From positions 186,001 to 250,000 of the forward strand of contig NZ_KB899970.1 of assembly GCF_000378485.1 (NCBI RefSeq): a stretch of DNA of 64,000 nt, given 5' to 3'. The position numbers and the translations under genes are program-made. The DNA comes from Flavobacterium rivuli WB 3.3-2 = DSM 21788 (GTDB lineage Bacteria > Bacteroidota > Bacteroidia > Flavobacteriales > Flavobacteriaceae). Numbering within the stretch: position 1 is the stretch's first letter; each line of letters begins with the position of its first letter. The notes beneath the pieces were generated by a model. It had not been told where the DNA came from, made no database searches, and saw nothing but the letters and a program-made list of their open reading frames with translations. Below are positions 42,377 through 51,018 of this stretch, one piece after another.

Positions 42377-43534
42377 ATGAATTATTTTTCTTCTGATTTT
42401 AAGTTAGGAATTTTGGGCGGAGGCCAGCTTGGTAAGATGCTCCTTACAGAAACCCGCAAATTTGATATACAAACTTATGTGCTGGATCCCAGCGATGATG
42501 CTCCCTGTAAAATAGGCAGCAACAAATTTTTTCTGGGCGACCTTAACGATTTTGATACTGTGTACCAGTTTGGAAAACAGGTAGATGTCCTTACCTTTGA
42601 AATTGAGCATGTAAATGTTGAAGCTTTAGAGAAACTGGAAGCAGAGGGTGTAAAAGTATACCCGTCGCCTAAAACGCTGAAACAAATTCAGAACAAAGGC
42701 ATACAAAAAGATTTTTATACGGATAAAGATATTCCTACTGCGCCCTACAAACGTTTTGAGTCGTTAACCGACCTTAAGCTCGCCGTAGAAACTGAAGAAA
42801 TTGATATGCCGTTTGTGTGGAAAAGCACCCAGTTTGGCTACGATGGTAATGGTGTAAAGGTTATTCGCAATGCCGAAAGTTTTATTGGCCTGCCCGATGT
42901 GCAGTGTATTGCAGAGCTTATGGTGCCGTTTAAAAACGAACTTGCCGTTATTGTGGCACGCAGCCCGAGTGGAGAAATTAAGACTTACCCGGTTGTAGAA
43001 ATGGAATTTCACCCGGAGGCCAATCAGGTGGAATATGTAATTTGCCCGGCACGTATAGATGATGCCGTTGCCGAAAAAGCGCGAGCCTTAGCACTAAAAG
43101 TGTCAGAACATTTTAACCATGTAGGCCTGCTTGCGGTAGAGATGTTCCAGACCGAAGATGATGATATATTAATAAACGAAGTTGCCCCAAGGCCGCATAA
43201 CAGCGGGCATTACTCTATAGAGGCCAGCTATACCTCGCAGTTTGAGCAGCATTTGCGTGCCATATTAAATTTGCCGCTTGGTAATACCGATAGCAAAGCA
43301 GCCGGAATTATGGTAAACCTTGTAGGTGCCGAAGGCTATAGCGGCAATGTAGTTTATGAAAATATAGAGAAAATATTAGGCCAGGATGGTGTTACACCAC
43401 ATATATATGGTAAAAAACAAACCAGGCCTTTCCGTAAAATGGGGCACGTTACTATTGTGAACGAAGATATAAACATTGCACGTAAAATAGCCGAAGACGT
43501 TAAGAACAGTATTAGGGTAATTAGTATTCAGTAA
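42377..43534 (+). CDS. purK: N5-carboxyaminoimidazole ribonucleotide synthase
   Basis: PurK carboxylates AIR with bicarbonate and ATP in purine synthesis. The 385-residue ATP-grasp protein begins KLGILGGGQLGKML and shows FEIEHVNVEALEKLE, VWKSTQFGYDGNG (ATP loop) and NEVAPRPHNSGHYSIEA, the metal/ATP region. The start at 42377 fits the promoter. purE lies 133 bases downstream. Confidence 0.96.
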   Translation: MNYFSSDFKLGILGGGQLGKMLLTETRKFDIQTYVLDPSDDAPCKIGSNKFFLGDLNDFDTVYQFGKQVDVLTFEIEHVNVEALEKLEAEGVKVYPSPKTLKQIQNKGIQKDFYTDKDIPTAPYKRFESLTDLKLAVETEEIDMPFVWKSTQFGYDGNGVKVIRNAESFIGLPDVQCIAELMVPFKNELAVIVARSPSGEIKTYPVVEMEFHPEANQVEYVICPARIDDAVAEKARALALKVSEHFNHVGLLAVEMFQTEDDDILINEVAPRPHNSGHYSIEASYTSQFEQHLRAILNLPLGNTDSKAAGIMVNLVGAEGYSGNVVYENIEKILGQDGVTPHIYGKKQTRPFRKMGHVTIVNEDINIARKIAEDVKNSIRVISIQ

Positions 43535-43570
43535 ATAGTGTCCAGTATCGGTCGCAGTTTTCACGGTTCT

Positions 43571-43596
43571 GTCATTCCGACGAAAGGGAATCTCAG
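43571..43596. repeat. Fragment resembling a dispersed Bacteroidota repeat
   Basis: The intergenic segment between purK and purE contains TGTCATTCCGACGAAAGG followed by GAATCTCA. This resembles a short repeat (TCATTCCGACGAAGG...GAATCT) that I recall as common in flavobacteria. The identity is from memory. Confidence 0.4.
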
Positions 43597-43667
43597 GATA
43601 TTATAGATTTTAACTGCACCAAGTGATGAAAATGTACGAGACTTACCTAAAAACCAACAACTAAAAT

Positions 43668-44147
43668 ATGAAAGTAGCAGTAATAATGGGCAGCATTAGC
43701 GATATGCCGGTAATGCAGGATGCCATAGATATATTAAAAGAGTTTGGAATAGAAACCGAGGTGGATATCGTATCGGCGCACCGCACACCGGAGAAGCTAT
43801 TCGAATTTAGCACTGGTGCCCACATGAGGGGAATCAGTGTTATAATAGCAGGTGCAGGTGGTGCAGCCCACTTACCGGGTATGGTAGCAAGTATGAGTCC
43901 GCTGCCGGTTATAGGAGTGCCTGTAAAATCAAGCAACTCTATAGACGGGTGGGACAGCGTGCTGTCTATACTGCAAATGCCGGGTGGTGTGCCTGTTGCA
44001 ACAGTAGCACTTAACGGGTCTAAAAATGCAGGTATACTTGCTGCGCAAATACTGGGCAGCCATGATAAGCTGGTTCAGGCAAAAATTATAGCTTATAAGC
44101 AGAGGCTTAAGGAAGCGGTTAACAAAGCAAGCGAAAGCCTGAAATAA
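43668..44147 (+). CDS. purE: N5-carboxyaminoimidazole ribonucleotide mutase
   Basis: PurE class I moves the carboxyl group of N5-CAIR to C4, the step after PurK. The 159-residue protein has the standard [20 protein letters not shown] (catalytic histidine), [12 protein letters not shown] and [15 protein letters not shown] stretches. It lies downstream of purK on the same strand after a gap with a repeat-like fragment, so cotranscription is likely but not certain. Confidence 0.96.
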   Translation: MKVAVIMGSISDMPVMQDAIDILKEFGIETEVDIVSAHRTPEKLFEFSTGAHMRGISVIIAGAGGAAHLPGMVASMSPLPVIGVPVKSSNSIDGWDSVLSILQMPGGVPVATVALNGSKNAGILAAQILGSHDKLVQAKIIAYKQRLKEAVNKASESLK

Positions 44148-44173
44148 TAAACATGAACTTAAATTAAACTTTT

Positions 44174-44470
44174 ATGAAAGCAGTATTTATGTGTGTTCTA
44201 TTTGCAATAGTCATAATAGGCTGCGAAAGTTCTAAAAAAGCAGTGACCGACAAACCGGTTGCCGAAAGCAAGTTTAATGATGTGCCTTTAACAGGCACGA
44301 GCTTGGATGCTATGGAGCCATCGGCGAGAGCGTATGTTCCTAATACAGAAAGTAAAATTAATGTAGATGCTTTAAGAAGCACCGGCAAAGAAGGGAGAAA
44401 TCAAAAAATACATATTTCCCGCGATACTATAGTTTTTCCTGCAGACACCTTAAAGAAATTTAAGAATTAA
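44174..44470 (+). CDS. Small hypothetical lipoprotein
   Basis: A 98-residue protein with a short signal MKAVFMCVLFAIVIIGC and lipobox Cys17. The mature part is Lys/Thr-rich with no recognised motif. It follows purE by 26 bases but is unlikely to be related. Function unknown. Confidence 0.75.
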   Translation: MKAVFMCVLFAIVIIGCESSKKAVTDKPVAESKFNDVPLTGTSLDAMEPSARAYVPNTESKINVDALRSTGKEGRNQKIHISRDTIVFPADTLKKFKN

Positions 44471-44487
44471 GGGATTGTAAAATTTAG

Positions 44488-44495
44488 TAACTTTG
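44488..44495 (+). promoter_or_regulatory. -7 element (TAACTTTG) of the antitoxin-like gene
   Basis: An exact TAnnTTTG match lies 14 bases before ATG 44510. Confidence 0.4.
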
Positions 44496-44509
44496 ATAAA
44501 AAAGCAGTT

Positions 44510-44761
44510 ATGGATTTGCATGAGGAACATCTTTTTGACGAACAAAAGAAAGCAATTGATTTAGCCCTTGATCAGGTTGAAAGAGGTGAAACCATTCCGC
44601 ATGAAATGGTAATGAAATGGACAAAAGATCGATATGCTAATTTCTATGATGCATTTACGGAAGAACGAAAACTCGAAATTCAATTAGGGATTGAACAATT
44701 AGACAGAGGGGAGTCAATGTCCTGGGAAGAGTTTAAAGGAAATGGAAAGAATAAGTATTAG
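44510..44761 (+). CDS. Orphan antitoxin-like protein with two similar halves
   Basis: An 83-residue acidic protein. The segments IDLALDQVERGETIPHEMVM and IQLGIEQLDRGESMSWEEFK are related, as if one addiction-module C-terminus had been duplicated. This xxGIEQxxRGExxxxEE pattern is typical of small antitoxins. No toxin gene follows: the next 61 bases are intergenic with a terminator. It may be a solitary antitoxin or control a distant toxin. Confidence 0.65.
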   Translation: MDLHEEHLFDEQKKAIDLALDQVERGETIPHEMVMKWTKDRYANFYDAFTEERKLEIQLGIEQLDRGESMSWEEFKGNGKNKY

Positions 44762-44789
44762 CATATATCTAATTAATACAAACAAAAGT

Positions 44790-44813
44790 GGCGATTTTAT
44801 ATCGCCTTTTTAA
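44790..44813 (+). terminator. Terminator of the antitoxin-like gene
   Basis: GGCGAT pairs with ATCGCC around TTTAT-like bases and runs into TTTTT. Confidence 0.75.
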
Positions 44814-44822
44814 TGAAATACT

Positions 44823-46850
44823 ATGAACCTACTCACACAAAAGTTTACTACAAAACACGATACCGCGCCATTTAGTGGCATAAAAACTGAAGATTTTTTA
44901 CCGGCCCTTAAAGAGGGGATAGAAATAGCCCGTAAAGAAATAGATATTATTGTAAATAATCCCGATGAGCCAACATTCGAAAATACAACTGTGGCAATGT
45001 CTTACAGCGGCGATGTTTTAGAAAGGGCATCGGGTATTTTCTTTAACCTGCATTCGGCTGAAACCAATGATGAAATTCAAAAGATAGCCGTTGAGGTTTC
45101 TCCCTTACTGTCAGAATTCGGTAACGATATCCGCCTTAATAAGGCGTTATTCGAAAGGGTAAAAGCAGTTTATAACAATAAGGCTAATCTTAACCTTACG
45201 CCCGAGCAAACAACCCTTTTAGATAAACAGTACAAAAGCTTTAGCCGCAATGGTGCTAACCTGCCCGAAGAGAAAAAGGCGAGGCTTCGTGAAGTTGATA
45301 AGGAGTTATCTAAGTTAAGCCTGGAATTTGGCGAGAATGTATTGGCGGAAACTAATGCGTACCAACTGCATATTACTGACGAAAAAGACCTTTCAGGCTT
45401 ACCTGAAGGAACTATTGAAGCTGCCCGCGAACTGGCTAAAGATGCCGGTAAAGAAGGATGGATATTCACGCTCGATCATCCCAGTTATATTCCGTTTGTA
45501 ACCTATGCTGATAACCGCGAGCTTCGTAAAGAAATAGCAATAGCCTTTGGAGCGCGTGCGTTTCGGGGCAATGAGTATGATAATCGCGAGATCGTGCTGC
45601 AAATAGTTAAGCTGCGCCATGAACGCGCTAACCTGTTAGGGTATGCATCTCACGCTGATTTTGTATTGGAAGAGCGCATGGCCGAAAGCCCTGTAAAAGT
45701 AAAAACGTTCCTTAAGGATCTTTTGGCGAAAGCCAAGCCTGCTGCCGAAAGAGAGTTTGCCGAACTGACTGCTTTTGCAAAAGAGGTTGACGGTATAGAG
45801 CAACTGGAAAAATGGGATGGTGCGTACTATTCGGAAAAATTAAAACAGAAATTATTTAACCTGGACGATGAAAAATTAAAGCCTTACTTTAAGCTTGAAA
45901 ATGTACTTAACGGTGCCTTTGTAATAGCCGGTAAATTATACGGGCTAAAGTTTAAAGAAGTTCAGGATATAGATAAATACCATAAAGATGTTACCACGTA
46001 TGAAGTAACTGGTGAGGACGGCAACCTTGTTGCTATTTTCTATGCCGACTTTTTCCCGCGCAAAGGCAAGCGCAATGGTGCCTGGATGACATCGTACAAA
46101 TCGCAGTATGTAAAAGATGCCATTAACGAAAGGCCACATGTGTCTATTGTATGCAACTTTACAAAACCTACAGAGACAAAGCCATCGTTACTTACGTTTA
46201 ATGAGGTTACAACCTTGTTCCACGAGTTTGGGCATGCGCTGCACGGCATGCTGGCAGATACTATTTACCCAAGCCTAAGCGGTACCAGTGTATATTGGGA
46301 TTTTGTAGAGTTGCCAAGCCAGGTTATGGAAAACTGGTGCTACGAGCCGGAAGCACTGGCATTGTTTGCTCATCATTATCAAACAGGCGAAGTCATCCCT
46401 ATTGAATACATTAACAAAATAAAAGAGAGTGCAAGTTTTCAGGAGGGTATTGCAACAATGCGCCAGCTAAGTTTTGGACTGCTCGATATGGGCTGGCATA
46501 GCGAAGACCCAAGTGGCATTACCGATCTTAAAGCTTTTGAAACAGCACAGTTTGCCGCTACACAATTATATCCTGACGTAGCCGGGAATGCTATGAGCAC
46601 AGCTTTCTCCCATATATTTCAGGGAGGTTATGCGTCTGGCTATTACAGTTATAAGTGGGCTGAGGTGCTGGATGCAGATGCTTTTGAGTATTTTCAGGAA
46701 AAAGGAATATTTGACAGGGAAACGGCCACCAAGTTTAAAGAAAATGTACTGTCTAAAGGTGGTACAGAACATCCTATGTTGCTATACAAACGTTTCCGAG
46801 GGCAGGAGCCCAAGCCGGAAGCTTTGCTTAAACGAGCAGGATTATTATAG
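44823..46850 (+). CDS. M3-family oligopeptidase (peptidyl-dipeptidase Dcp-like)
   Basis: A 675-residue zinc peptidase. The active site is HEFGH (His467, Glu468, His471) in TTLFHEFGHALHG, with the glutamate ligand in the downstream SQVMENW segment. It degrades oligopeptides in the cytoplasm. There is no signal peptide. It has an Ile/Lys-rich N-terminus and a strong terminator after it. Confidence 0.93.
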   Translation: MNLLTQKFTTKHDTAPFSGIKTEDFLPALKEGIEIARKEIDIIVNNPDEPTFENTTVAMSYSGDVLERASGIFFNLHSAETNDEIQKIAVEVSPLLSEFGNDIRLNKALFERVKAVYNNKANLNLTPEQTTLLDKQYKSFSRNGANLPEEKKARLREVDKELSKLSLEFGENVLAETNAYQLHITDEKDLSGLPEGTIEAARELAKDAGKEGWIFTLDHPSYIPFVTYADNRELRKEIAIAFGARAFRGNEYDNREIVLQIVKLRHERANLLGYASHADFVLEERMAESPVKVKTFLKDLLAKAKPAAEREFAELTAFAKEVDGIEQLEKWDGAYYSEKLKQKLFNLDDEKLKPYFKLENVLNGAFVIAGKLYGLKFKEVQDIDKYHKDVTTYEVTGEDGNLVAIFYADFFPRKGKRNGAWMTSYKSQYVKDAINERPHVSIVCNFTKPTETKPSLLTFNEVTTLFHEFGHALHGMLADTIYPSLSGTSVYWDFVELPSQVMENWCYEPEALALFAHHYQTGEVIPIEYINKIKESASFQEGIATMRQLSFGLLDMGWHSEDPSGITDLKAFETAQFAATQLYPDVAGNAMSTAFSHIFQGGYASGYYSYKWAEVLDADAFEYFQEKGIFDRETATKFKENVLSKGGTEHPMLLYKRFRGQEPKPEALLKRAGLL

Positions 46851-46870
46851 GATTATAAGTCATAAAAAGG

Positions 46871-46903
46871 AAAAACCCCAAAGCTGTTAACTTTGGGGTT
46901 TTT
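46871..46903 (+). terminator. Terminator of the M3 peptidase gene
   Basis: AAAAACCCCAAAG and CTTTGGGGTTTTT form a 13-base perfect stem with a 7-base loop. Confidence 0.9.
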
Positions 46904-47059
46904 CAATATAAAAAAAGGTATTAATAGGGGGCATGTCTTTAGCTAAATGAATCAGGATGCTTATTATAATGTATTAACCTGTTGCATTTTATAAACTTAT
47001 AGGTTTTACAGGGCATATCTGTTTAGCGATGCAGCAAAGATGAACTTTTATACAGCACC

Positions 47060-47086
47060 AAAAAATACCCATTAGTAGGTATTTTT
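47060..47086. repeat. Hairpin AAAAATACC/GGTATTTTT, copy 2
   Basis: AAAAAATACC and TAGGTATTTTT form the same core stem as at 39687-39714, here between the convergent M3 peptidase and MgtC-like genes, about 24 bases from the MgtC-like stop. Position alone would allow a terminator for the minus strand gene. Confidence 0.7.
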
Positions 47087-47110
47087 AGTTAAATTTTAAT
47101 TGCAGGGATA

Positions 47111-47782
47111 CTAATGCGTCCATGATATTTTTTTAACGTTGGGGTCAGTATTAAGGCCTTCTACAATTTGCATAAGCTGTTGGTTTGCCTGGCTGTCGAG
47201 CTTTAGTTCAATTACTGTTTCTTTTCGGTTACGGCTTACGGTAAAATTGTAATATTCGGCATTTTTATTTTCGGTAAGCGTATTAATTATAACAGAGGGG
47301 TTAGTATCTGCAGCAATAGTAATTGTAAGGAAACGTTGCTGGTATTTACGTGATACCCTTTTTTGTAACGGCTGTAATGCCCAAAGTATGAAAAGAGCAA
47401 ACACAGTGGCAATGCTTGCGGCATAATACATACCGCCACCTGTTGCAAGGCCAATAGCGGCAACTGTCCACAAACCAGAAGCAGTAGTTAGTCCCAGGAC
47501 TGTTGATGGTTTTAAAAACATAATAGTGCCGGCGCCTATAAAGCCTATACCGCTTACTACCTGCGCTGCAACACGCGAAGGGTCGAGTGATACATGTGGG
47601 TGATTTATGATATCCTGAAACCCAAAAGATGATACCATCATAATAAGCGAGGATCCCATGCATACCATCATGTGGGTACGCAAACCTGCAGTCCAGTCTT
47701 TACGTTCGCGTTCAAGCCCTATTGCAGCGCCAAAAGCTGCCGCAAGTGCCAGACGAATAGAAATCTCTGCAATACTAAGCAT
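47111..47782 (-). CDS. MgtC/SapB-family membrane protein
   Basis: A 223-residue protein with five N-terminal helices bearing the MgtC signature IGLERERKDWTAGLRTHMMVCMGSS, GIGFIGAGTIM and GLTTASGLWTVAAIGLATGGG, then a soluble C-terminal domain (about 140-223). MgtC members aid growth at low Mg2+ and survival in stress, by modulating ATPase or transporter partners. The target here is unknown. Confidence 0.92.
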   Translation of the reverse strand: MLSIAEISIRLALAAAFGAAIGLERERKDWTAGLRTHMMVCMGSSLIMMVSSFGFQDIINHPHVSLDPSRVAAQVVSGIGFIGAGTIMFLKPSTVLGLTTASGLWTVAAIGLATGGGMYYAASIATVFALFILWALQPLQKRVSRKYQQRFLTITIAADTNPSVIINTLTENKNAEYYNFTVSRNRKETVIELKLDSQANQQLMQIVEGLNTDPNVKKISWTH

Positions 47783-47868
47783 TTGGTTTAAGGTTAAATT
47801 GAATATATTTAAAATAAGAAATTCGATTAATAGCTAAGGGTTTAAACTGTTAAGTGAATAATAACGGT

Positions 47869-48324
47869 TTATTGTGTCGCTTTTTCTGATGTCTTGTAGG
47901 CTGCAAGTGCAAATAGTGAAAAGATTAAATGCGCTACAAAAAGCTGCCTGTAGTACCCTTGCCGGTCATTTTCAGGAGGGTTGTCATTTGCGGCAAACAT
48001 TGTTTTCCATGCACCTATAGCAATAACGCCGCTTAGTGTACCCACGGTTAGCGTTCTTACAGGACCCGGAGAATGTAATACTTTTTTCCATAAAGCATAA
48101 TATGTAACTACAAACAGCATTCCCACGGCATAATGGCCTATCCATCCGGCGGGGTGGTTGTCGCCCACTTTTACAGGTAGTATTTCACTACGGTTTATAA
48201 GTTTATTTAATAATACAGGTTCGCGGTATTGCTGGTTTTCTTTTCTCGATCTGTGATAGCTGTACAGCGTCATAAAGCTTGTGCCAATTACAGAAGCAGC
48301 AATTATTTTATAAATAGGTTTCAT
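47869..48324 (-). CDS. Hypothetical four-helix membrane protein
   Basis: A 151-residue protein with about four hydrophobic helices. It shares no motif that I can name. Its start overlaps the stop of the CinA-type gene by 4 bases (ATGA), so the two are one transcript. AGWIGHYAVGMLFVVTYYALW and the conserved-looking GAWKTMFAANDNPPE may mark a family. Confidence 0.75.
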   Translation of the reverse strand: MKPIYKIIAASVIGTSFMTLYSYHRSRKENQQYREPVLLNKLINRSEILPVKVGDNHPAGWIGHYAVGMLFVVTYYALWKKVLHSPGPVRTLTVGTLSGVIAIGAWKTMFAANDNPPENDRQGYYRQLFVAHLIFSLFALAAYKTSEKATQ

Positions 48325-48845
48325 AGTTTTTTTAATTCTGCCATTTGAGGCACTTCATAATTTTCTACCAGCTCTGTAAGTAATTGCCCTGTGCGCTGTA
48401 TAGCCTGACCAATGATCTCTTTCTGGGTGCCTTCAAAAACCTCGCGATGCGCACAGTATTTACCTGCGGGCAGCAGTATGTGTATAAACATGGTGCCTAC
48501 AGGTTTATCGGGTGTTTCGCTGCCTCCCGGAGTAGTAAGGCCTGTAACTGCTACAGCAATATCACATTTAAAAAACTTGTCGAGTTTTTCGGCAAGCAGC
48601 CTTGTTACCTCGGCAGATTCGGGTGTGTATTTATCAATAACTTTTTTTGGGACTTCAAACAGTTCTTCTTTGGTGCAGGCATCATAACAAACAATGCCTC
48701 CTAAAAGAATATCTCCTGAGTATGGCGTCAGTGCAAATTCAGATGCCATCCATCCTGCCGATGCGCTTTCTGCGAATGCTATTTTCAAATTTTTATCTGC
48801 AATATGCTTACTGCATATCATAATCTCTTCAACTGGCATAATCAT
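48321..48845 (-). CDS. CinA-family nicotinamide-nucleotide amidohydrolase
   Basis: A 174-residue PncC-type enzyme, which recycles NMN to nicotinate mononucleotide in NAD metabolism. AFAESASAGWMASEF holds the catalytic serine (Ser27), but the usual AESCTGG reads AESASAG. GGIVCYDACTKEEL carries the expected Tyr/Lys, and CDIAVAVTGLTTPGG follows. Activity may therefore be altered. It is upstream of, and overlaps, the hypothetical membrane gene. Confidence 0.85.
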   Translation of the reverse strand: MIMPVEEIMICSKHIADKNLKIAFAESASAGWMASEFALTPYSGDILLGGIVCYDACTKEELFEVPKKVIDKYTPESAEVTRLLAEKLDKFFKCDIAVAVTGLTTPGGSETPDKPVGTMFIHILLPAGKYCAHREVFEGTQKEIIGQAIQRTGQLLTELVENYEVPQMAELKKL

Positions 48846-48898
48846 CTACATTTAAGGTTAAACATATTTTGAATTCATCAGTCAGTAGTAAATTCAGC

Positions 48899-49138
48899 TT
48901 ATCTGTCGCTTGATGTACCGGAGCCGCTGTTGGTTCCTTCAGTACTTCCGGAATCTTCGTTTTCGCCCGATTTTTCTGTACCTCTTGTATCGCCGTTAGT
49001 ACTGTTTCCTGTTTCAGTCCCCTCATTGTTTGTTCCGCTGCTGCGGCTGCATCCGTCGCATGATGAGAAGAGGTTAAGGCCTCCCATCAAAACCGAAGCT
49101 AATAAAACGGAGCGCATTATAGTATTTAAATTTTTCAT
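48899..49138 (-). CDS. Small Ser/Gly/Thr-rich lipoprotein
   Basis: A 79-residue protein with signal MKNLNTIMRSVLLASVLMGG and lipobox LFSSC (Cys27). The remainder is low complexity with TNNEGTETGNSTNGDTRG-like text, so it looks like a flexible surface tether. An overlapping ORF on the same strand (48829-49026) has no such signal and is rejected. Confidence 0.65.
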   Translation of the reverse strand: MKNLNTIMRSVLLASVLMGGLNLFSSCDGCSRSSGTNNEGTETGNSTNGDTRGTEKSGENEDSGSTEGTNSGSGTSSDR

Positions 49139-49237
49139 GGCAATTTTGATTTTTGGTGTTTATCAAATTTCGTGATTGCCTCTGCAAGAACATTATACAA
49201 TTACACTTAAAGATTGTACAATGTAGCGCGGTGGTAA

Positions 49238-49465
49238 TTACCGCACTTTCTTTTCAAAGTTTTCTCTTACGGTCTGGCTAATATATGTGCTTAATCCGCG
49301 CCCGGCTTCGGCGAGCTCTTTCATCCTTTCTACCACTTTTTTACCGGCACTCTTATAAGTATACAGGTATACGGCATCATGGTTAAACTCTACGCTTATG
49401 CCTGCGGTACCCACCTCATATCCTGTAACACCAGAATGCCCTTCTTTATTAAGATACTTTTTCAT
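49238..49465 (-). CDS. Short KTSC-domain-like protein
   Basis: A 75-residue soluble protein. The GYEVGTAGISVEFNHDAVYLYTYKSAGKK stretch is like KTSC domains, which are small and of unclear function. Monocistronic. Confidence 0.6.
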   Translation of the reverse strand: MKKYLNKEGHSGVTGYEVGTAGISVEFNHDAVYLYTYKSAGKKVVERMKELAEAGRGLSTYISQTVRENFEKKVR

Positions 49466-49623
49466 GCCTGTAAATTATACATACTATAAAGTTAAGCACC
49501 TACAAAATAAGGCTGTTGCAAATTAACGCTTGATTAACTTGCGGTTAACAGCCCTGCCCTGCAATACATGGTAACTTGTAACTGCTTAAAAACAAACAAT
49601 TAAACAAACTAAAAAACACTATT

Positions 49624-50517
49624 ATGGACAATTCTCAAAAATTTGCATTAGTAACAGGAGCAACAAGTGGTATAGGATATGAACTGGCCAGGCTCTTTGC
49701 CAAAGACGGTATTAACCTTGTGCTCGTGGCACGTAATCAAGAAAATTTAAACCAGACGGCAGATGAGCTCAGGCTGATTAACAGTATACAGGTTCATACT
49801 ATTGCCGCCGACCTTTTTGAACCTAACGCTGCAAAAGAAGTTTATGACAGAGTTAAAGAAACAGGTGTGGAAATTGACTACCTGGTTAATAATGCCGGGC
49901 AGGGCGAGTGGGGAAGGTTCTTTAGGACCGAACTGGACAGGGATATAGATATTGTACAATTAAATATTGTGGCACTTATAAGCCTTACCAAATATTTTTT
50001 GAAAGAAATGGTATCGCGCAACAGCGGCAGGATACTGCAACTGGCATCGTCATTTGCTAAAACACCTGCTCCTTATGCAGCTGTATATGCTGCAAGTAAG
50101 GCATTTGTATTGTCATTCTCTGAGGCGCTTGTTAATGAGTTGGAAGAAACTGATGTTACCGTTACGGCATTGCTCCCTAATGCTACAGATACCGACTGGT
50201 TTCATAAGGCTAAGGCAGAAAATACAGTAACTTATAAAGAAACTCCGCTATATGACCCTGCAGAGGTTGCCGGAGCTGGCTATAAAGCATTAATGAATGG
50301 CGATGCAAAAGCAGAGCCCGGGTTCATGAATAAATTGCAGAATGCTATGGGCGCACTAATGCCGGACAGTACTACTGCGGGTATGGCAGAGAAACAAATG
50401 GAGTCGAGCATGAAGGAAGACGGCAGGACAGCAACATCACATGCTGCATCTGCACGCGAGCGGGAAACCATTGGCAGTATTAATGGCGACAGTAAAACGT
50501 ATAAAGTAACCATCTAA
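49624..50517 (+). CDS. Short-chain dehydrogenase/reductase with a C-terminal extension
   Basis: A 297-residue classical SDR. TGATSGIG (11-18), NNAG (about 89-92) and Tyr155/Lys159 in YAASK are present. Residues beyond about 250 are an extension rich in Met, Ser and Thr (GMAEKQMESSMKEDGR, then SHAASARERETIG). The extension is not expected to be catalytic. A small secreted-protein gene follows after 10 bases. Confidence 0.9.
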   Translation: MDNSQKFALVTGATSGIGYELARLFAKDGINLVLVARNQENLNQTADELRLINSIQVHTIAADLFEPNAAKEVYDRVKETGVEIDYLVNNAGQGEWGRFFRTELDRDIDIVQLNIVALISLTKYFLKEMVSRNSGRILQLASSFAKTPAPYAAVYAASKAFVLSFSEALVNELEETDVTVTALLPNATDTDWFHKAKAENTVTYKETPLYDPAEVAGAGYKALMNGDAKAEPGFMNKLQNAMGALMPDSTTAGMAEKQMESSMKEDGRTATSHAASARERETIGSINGDSKTYKVTI

Positions 50518-50527
50518 ATTATAAATT

Positions 50528-50827
50528 ATGAAAAAAGTATTTTTAACGCTTGGAGCTATATTGGTATTTGGTATGGCACAGGCACAAACGCAGCCCACTA
50601 CAACACCTAAAAAAGAGCCGGTAACCACTCAGGTTAAAGAAAAAAGTAAAAAAGAAGCCGAAGGTGTACAGCCTGCGGTGCAGGTAAATACTGCCGAGCC
50701 GCTTAGTAAAGATGCAGTTGCACCCGAGGATGGCGTAACGGCCGATCATGTAAAAGTTAGCCCTAAGACTAAAATTACTAAAGACAGTACTGCTGTGAAA
50801 AAAGTAAAGAGTAGTAAAAAGAGTTAA
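50528..50827 (+). CDS. Small Lys-rich secreted protein
   Basis: A 99-residue protein with signal peptide MKKVFLTLGAILVFGMAQAQ and a disordered Lys/Thr/Pro/Val body with no recognised motif. It lies 10 bases after the SDR gene, so it probably belongs to the same transcript. Function unknown. Confidence 0.75.
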   Translation: MKKVFLTLGAILVFGMAQAQTQPTTTPKKEPVTTQVKEKSKKEAEGVQPAVQVNTAEPLSKDAVAPEDGVTADHVKVSPKTKITKDSTAVKKVKSSKKS

Positions 50828-50873
50828 AACTTTGACGTGATATTCTTACATTTCTTAAAATGTAAATCTTTCT

Positions 50874-50905
50874 AAAAGCCAATGCCGCAAGTATTGGCTT
50901 TTTAT
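50874..50905 (+). terminator. Terminator after the SDR pair
   Basis: AAAAGCCAAT and ATTGGCTTTTT pair around a nine-base loop. Confidence 0.85.
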
Positions 50906-51018
50906 ATTATGTATATTTATTTAGCGATTATAATGCGTATTTTTCTTTACAGATACATTGTAATTTAGTAAATTCGCTTGAATAATATTTTCAAACCAAA
51001 AAAAAGTTATACAACATC

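Noticed and set aside
48829..49026. 65-codon minus-strand ORF overlapping the small lipoprotein gene
   Set aside because: It has no signal peptide or family match, whereas the overlapping 48899-49138 frame has a good lipoprotein signal.
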